Source: Asticcacaulis sp. MM231 (lineage in GTDB: Bacteria; Pseudomonadota; Alphaproteobacteria; Caulobacterales; Caulobacteraceae). Taken from it: a DNA stretch of 64,000 nt. The notes beneath the pieces are model-generated. The model saw only the letters and a program-made list of their open reading frames with translations. It searched no databases and was not told the origin of the DNA. The stretch spans positions 489,501 through 553,500 of the forward strand of contig NZ_OZ075110.1 in NCBI RefSeq assembly GCF_964186625.1. The letters are read 5' to 3'. The position numbers were made by a program, and so were the translations under genes. This document shows, in pieces, positions 60,315-64,000 of the stretch (within the stretch, counting starts at the first letter, position 1; the number at the start of each line of letters is the position of its first letter).

Positions 60315-61208
60315 ATGAGGCGGGTAGGATCATTCTTAGGCTCAGGCATAGCCTTTGCGCTTTTGGCCTACGCGGCGTTCGCTTTGAGTGATGCCTGCGT
60401 CAAGGCGCTGCAGGGGCGTGTTGTGCCCTGGCAGCTTGGCTTTTATGGCAGTGCCTTGTCATTTCTGATTTTACCCTTGATGTGGCGACCCGGTGACAGG
60501 CTCAGTGATCTTATACGCCCGCGGCGGCCGGCGACCTGGTGGTTGCGAGGCGGGCTTGCGACCGTCAATATGTTCGCCAGCATCATAGCTTTTAGCCATT
60601 TGCCAATGGCCGAGGCCTTTGCTTTGATTTTCCTGATGCCGCTCCTTATCACTATTCTGTCCGTGCTGTTTTTACGAGAGCGGGTCAATGTGAAGGCGTG
60701 GTTCGCGGTTATCCTGGGCTTCGTCGGCGTAGTGACAGTTTTGCGACCGGGATTCCGTGACATTGGCATTGGCCACATAGCTGCCATGCTGTGTGGCTTA
60801 TCGGGGGCAGGGCTGTTCGTGCTTTTGCGGCACACGCGGGACGGTGAAAAGCGGATCACCTTGTTTGGCGCCGGTGTGCTGTGCCCTATGATGGTAAGCT
60901 TCTTACTCATGCTGCCTGGCTACACCCCGCCTGACCTTTGGGAATGGGTGATTGTTAGCGGATACGCCCTGCTGGCCGCCCTGGCTAACATGCTGATGAT
61001 GTACGCTTCGCGACTCTCGCCGGCCAGTCATCTGGCGCCGACACAATATTCCCAAATGCTCTGGGGTGTTGGCCTGGGCTATGTGCTTTTTGGCGATCAT
61101 GTCGATGCCTGGACCTATGTTGGTATCGGCTTGATCTGCTTCGCCGGGCTGTGGCGTTTCCTGCCCAAGCGCTGGCTACGCGCCTTACTGCCCGTAGCCC
61201 CAAGGTGA
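60315..61208 (+). CDS. DMT-superfamily transporter (EamA)
   Basis: This 297-residue membrane protein has about ten hydrophobic segments in two EamA repeats, beginning G-S-G-I-A-F-A-L-L-A-Y-A-A-F-A-L-S-D, with H-L-P-M-A-E-A-F-A-L-I-F-L-M-P at the end of the first repeat. EamA proteins export amino acids, nucleosides or other metabolites. It is the only plus-strand gene in the carbohydrate locus and sits between two glycosidase genes, so it may be unrelated to sugar use. Length is normal. Confidence 0.88.
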   Translation: MRRVGSFLGSGIAFALLAYAAFALSDACVKALQGRVVPWQLGFYGSALSFLILPLMWRPGDRLSDLIRPRRPATWWLRGGLATVNMFASIIAFSHLPMAEAFALIFLMPLLITILSVLFLRERVNVKAWFAVILGFVGVVTVLRPGFRDIGIGHIAAMLCGLSGAGLFVLLRHTRDGEKRITLFGAGVLCPMMVSFLLMLPGYTPPDLWEWVIVSGYALLAALANMLMMYASRLSPASHLAPTQYSQMLWGVGLGYVLFGDHVDAWTYVGIGLICFAGLWRFLPKRWLRALLPVAPR

Positions 61209-61234
61209 TGCGGCGCTGACGGCGCCTTGTCACC

Positions 61235-63538
61235 CTAAACCACCGTGAACGAGGGGGGCCTATGCGCCTTGTCCGCGCCAAACTTAAGATTGGGTTTGGG
61301 GCCCATTTCGAACATCAGCACGCCGCCTGACATGAGGTCGGCATGACTGATCCAGGACCGTGAGTGCGGTTTGCCATTCCATTTAACGCTTTGAATGTAG
61401 ATGTTGGCCTCATTGGTTTGCGGTGCCAGAATACGCAGTGTCTTGCCATTGGCGAGCGGAATCTCTACGCGCCTGAAGAGTGGTGATCCGAAGACATAGA
61501 TACAACTGACCGGATCGACGGGATAAAAGCCCATGGCGCTGAGAATATACCAGGCGCTCATCTGACCACAGTCTTCATTGCCAGCCAGGCCGTTGGGATC
61601 GGCGCGGTATTGCGATCTTAACAACATGCGAACCCGTGCCTGGGTTTTATAATGTGAACCGGTATAGGCATAGAGATAGGCGATATGGTGGCTGGGCTCG
61701 TTGCCGTGAATGTACTGACCGATCAGGCCTGTCATATCCGGTGGGGCATCAGATGGCAGGTCGGAGGATGCATTGAACAGGGCGTCGATCTTGGCTTCAT
61801 ACTGCGCATCGCCCCCGAACAGCGCCATATAGCTATAGATATCATGCTGGACGCCAAACGTGGCTTGCCAGCTATTGCTTTCTGTATAATCCCACCAGAC
61901 CTTAGGGTCATGCCCCATGCCGCGAGGGTCAAAAGGCTCGGCCCACGCGCCTGTTTTTAAGCGGGGCCTCGCGAACTGCGTGTTCGTGTCAAATACATTC
62001 CTGTAGTTTTTGGAACGGAGGCGAAGGGCGGAGGCCGCCGGCTTATCGCCCGCCGCGTCAGCGATCTGTGCCATCGACCAGTCATCATGGCAGTATTCGA
62101 TGGTTTTTGAAACCGACTGATCTTCCTGGTCCGCAGGGATGTAGCCCTGAGCACGATAGGCATCCAGACCTGAGGTTGAGGTCTTGAAGGCAAGCTCTTT
62201 ATAAAGGCGCCAGGCTTTTTGCACGTCGATACCTGGCAGGCCCTTAACGATAGCTTCGGCGATGACCGAGTCAGAGTGCCAGCCGATCATGCAGTGGGTT
62301 TCTCTTCCCTGCAATGGCCATACGACCGGACCATAGGGGCTCTCCACACCCTGGTCTATCAGGTTTTGCGCGAAGATCGCGGCCCGTTCCGGGGCTATGA
62401 GGGTCATCAGGGGATGCCAGGCACGATAGGTGTCCCAGAGGGAATAGGTCGAAAAGTTGTTGCGCCCTGTCGGCAGCTTGTGCACGGCCGAATCCATGCC
62501 GCGGTAACGTCCATCGGCATCGCAGAAGAGGGTTGGCGCCATGTGGGCATGGTAAAGAGCTGTGTAGAAGATCTTGCGGTCTTGATCATGGGGCGTTTCG
62601 ACCCGGATACGTGACAATTCGCTTTCCCATGCCCTGTCCGCCGCTTGACGCAAGCTTTCGAAATCCCAGTCTGGAATGTCGTGCGTCAGATTGTTCAGAG
62701 CGCCCGCGATATCCACCGCCGACACCGCCACCTTGACCATCAGAGGAGCCGAGAGGCCTTCACCGTATTTGAGCACGGCCTTCAGGCAATCGCCTTCAAC
62801 ACGCTCGCCGTCTACCCGCTCATCTTTGCTAAAGAGCTCCAAAGAGTCAAAGGGTTGTGAGACCTTAAGGGCAAAGTGGAGAATCCGGCCGTCAGCCCAC
62901 TGATTGACGCAACGTGTACCCACAATCGTGTCATTTGAAACGCGTTCCATGTGAGCGAGATAGACGACCGGGCGCTTGTAGACATCTTCCCGCGCCCCGT
63001 GTTGCCAGTCCAGCAGCACATGGGCGGGCCGTCCGGCCGGAAAGGTATAGCGGTGCAGCCCGGCGCGGGCAGAGGCCGTCAGTTCGGCGTGAATGCCGCT
63101 ATCAGGGAGGGTAAGGCTGTAATAGCCCGGCGCGGCCGTTTCCTGCTCGTGGCTCACGCGCGCGCGATAGCTGCCTTCCGGCGCCTCAAGCGTGCCTGGC
63201 TTGAGGCTGACCTCGCCTATCCGCGGCACCACGAGCAGATCCATCATATCACCGACGCCCGTACCGGAGAGGTGGGTATGGGAAAAGCCAAGGAGGCTTT
63301 TGTCCTCGATATAGTAGCCCGAAGAGGCGTCCCATCTGGCGTTGTCCGTATCGGGCGAGAGCTGCACCATGCCGAAGGGCAAGCTGGCCCCTGGATAGAC
63401 GTGCCCGTGCCCGCCCGTGCCGATCATCGGGTCGACGAAGGACGTATAGCGTAGAGGTTTCGCGCCGGCGATGGCGTGAAAGGGCAGGCTGGCGGCCACG
63501 CCTGTTGCGGTGGCTAGGAGTTGGCGGCGTGAGATCAT
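61235..63538 (-). CDS. GH92 family alpha-mannosidase, Tat-exported
   Basis: From the ATG at 63538 the product is 767 residues with a twin-arginine signal (M-I-S-R-R-Q-L-L-A-T-A). An upstream start at 63589 would lie inside the terminator hairpin. The N-terminal beta-sandwich starts F-V-D-P-M-I-G-T-G-G-H-G-H-V-Y-P-G-A-S, the GH92 hallmark. The helical domain has G-R-N-N-F-S-T-Y-S-L-W-D-T-Y-R-A and G-N-E-D-C-G-Q-M-S-A-W-Y-I-L-S-A-M-G, with the acidic residues of this calcium-dependent family. GH92 enzymes release mannose from alpha-1,2/1,3/1,4/1,6 mannosides of N-glycans or yeast mannan. It fits with GH76 in the same locus. Confidence 0.94.
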   Translation of the reverse strand: MISRRQLLATATGVAASLPFHAIAGAKPLRYTSFVDPMIGTGGHGHVYPGASLPFGMVQLSPDTDNARWDASSGYYIEDKSLLGFSHTHLSGTGVGDMMDLLVVPRIGEVSLKPGTLEAPEGSYRARVSHEQETAAPGYYSLTLPDSGIHAELTASARAGLHRYTFPAGRPAHVLLDWQHGAREDVYKRPVVYLAHMERVSNDTIVGTRCVNQWADGRILHFALKVSQPFDSLELFSKDERVDGERVEGDCLKAVLKYGEGLSAPLMVKVAVSAVDIAGALNNLTHDIPDWDFESLRQAADRAWESELSRIRVETPHDQDRKIFYTALYHAHMAPTLFCDADGRYRGMDSAVHKLPTGRNNFSTYSLWDTYRAWHPLMTLIAPERAAIFAQNLIDQGVESPYGPVVWPLQGRETHCMIGWHSDSVIAEAIVKGLPGIDVQKAWRLYKELAFKTSTSGLDAYRAQGYIPADQEDQSVSKTIEYCHDDWSMAQIADAAGDKPAASALRLRSKNYRNVFDTNTQFARPRLKTGAWAEPFDPRGMGHDPKVWWDYTESNSWQATFGVQHDIYSYMALFGGDAQYEAKIDALFNASSDLPSDAPPDMTGLIGQYIHGNEPSHHIAYLYAYTGSHYKTQARVRMLLRSQYRADPNGLAGNEDCGQMSAWYILSAMGFYPVDPVSCIYVFGSPLFRRVEIPLANGKTLRILAPQTNEANIYIQSVKWNGKPHSRSWISHADLMSGGVLMFEMGPKPNLKFGADKAHRPPSFTVV

Positions 63539-63567
63539 GGTGGCGCTCTTGAACACTGCTAATGGCG

Positions 63568-63600
63568 AAAAAAAGCTCCGGACAGCCATGCTGCCCGGAG
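63568..63600 (-). terminator. Intrinsic terminator after the TonB receptor
   Basis: On the minus strand the stem CTCCGGgCAGC / GCTGtCCGGAG (one internal mismatch, 3-base loop) is followed by CTTTTTTT. It lies 49 bases after the receptor stop and 30 bases before the GH92 start. That leaves almost no room for a separate GH92 promoter, so partial read-through is likely. Confidence 0.8.
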
Positions 63601-63648
63601 TTCCGGTGACCTGGCCTGGCTGTTCAGGCCCTGGGAGACGGTGCCGGA

Positions 63649-64000
63649 TTAGTAGGCGTATTTCAAGGTCAGCAGAGCCGTACGTCCCGATTGAATGATA
63701 TCGGAAATGGCTTTGGATTTTTCTCCGATATGGGAATAGTAGGTGTAGTTCTTGAACAGGTTGGCGATGGACAGATCAAGCTGAACGACGCCAAAATCAT
63801 AGCCTGCGTGCACATCGAGATGCTGTACCGGATCAACCCACAGATTGTCCCATGAGCCGCCCTTGCCCAGAACGTCGTAATTGGCAACGTAGGCACCGGA
63901 GTAATGGTAGGTGATATCGACCGTAACCTTTTCGCGGGCGTAGTAAAGACCCAGATTGGCCGTCACGTCCGGAGCGTTCTGCATACGCTCATCATGGCCC
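63649..64000 (-). CDS. TonB-dependent receptor, C-terminal part (runs off the window)
   Basis: The frame is open through base 64000 and ends at 63649. It shows the last strands of an outer-membrane beta-barrel: N-L-G-L-Y-Y-A-R-E-K-V-T-V-D-I-T-Y-H-Y, L-D-L-S-I-A-N-L-F-K-N-Y-T-Y-Y, and the C-terminus L-L-T-L-K-Y-A-Y with a terminal aromatic residue as used by the Bam complex. These features match TonB-dependent receptors that import oligosaccharides. With the downstream glycosidases it probably takes up mannose-rich glycan fragments. The plug and most of the barrel lie outside the window. Confidence 0.85.
   Translation of the reverse strand, partial: GHDERMQNAPDVTANLGLYYAREKVTVDITYHYSGAYVANYDVLGKGGSWDNLWVDPVQHLDVHAGYDFGVVQLDLSIANLFKNYTYYSHIGEKSKAISDIIQSGRTALLTLKYAY

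Overview
The window looks like a chromosomal segment of an alphaproteobacterium. Caulobacteraceae, and within it something like Asticcacaulis, is the best guess. This rests on the TonB receptor / glycoside hydrolase / tryptophan-halogenase-like locus, the PadR and type B carboxylesterase content, the alphaproteobacterial style of the TPR-glycosyltransferases, and moderately high GC with AT-rich islands. No rRNA, complete tRNA or CRISPR array is visible, so the assignment is inference.

Layout. (1) 1-2.8 kb: a putative lipoprotein, a SAM methyltransferase and a GNAT/DUF1778 toxin-antitoxin pair with a clear palindromic operator. (2) 2.8-18.0 kb: surface-adhesin region. gmhB and hldE (ADP-heptose synthesis) face away from a giant autotransporter of about 3,060 residues whose passenger carries three near-identical 338-codon tandem repeats. 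A TPR-sulfotransferase and a TPR-glycosyltransferase overlapping it by 8 bp follow. Together these suggest an autotransporter that is modified with sugar and/or sulfate. (3) 18.4-28.5 kb: an accessory island full of toxin-antitoxin modules and their remains: a broken AbiEii toxin, two HipBA systems (one HipA with an unusual C-terminal beta-sandwich-like extension), an orphan ParD with a 21-residue ParE stub, a Fic toxin cut to 36 residues beside an IS110 remnant, and an exonuclease fragment. (4) 28.9-31.9 kb: two tandem type B carboxylesterases.

(5) 32.6-50.0 kb: the most interesting region, an eleven-gene co-directional biosynthetic gene cluster. It encodes a small possibly ferritin-like protein, a phosphopantetheinyl transferase, a phytanoyl-CoA dioxygenase-like oxygenase, an MFS transporter, a FAAL-ACP-C-A-PCP megasynthase, a KS-ACP-C-like protein whose second condensation-motif histidine is lysine, a luciferase-like monooxygenase, a FabZ-like dehydratase, an ABC exporter, a GT1 glycosyltransferase and an FkbM methyltransferase. 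The reading is an undescribed oxidised, glycosylated and O-methylated lipopeptide/polyketide pathway. No acyltransferase or thioesterase domain is visible. An IS91-type transposase scar lies against its 3' end.

(6) 50.3-54.4 kb: a SWIM-SNF2 helicase and an IS110 scar. (7) 54.5-64.0 kb: a carbohydrate locus with a tryptophan-halogenase-like flavoprotein, GH76, GH2 and GH92 enzymes, an EamA permease and the C-terminus of a TonB-dependent receptor. It fits alpha-mannan or mannose-rich glycan use. A strong terminator separates the receptor from GH92.
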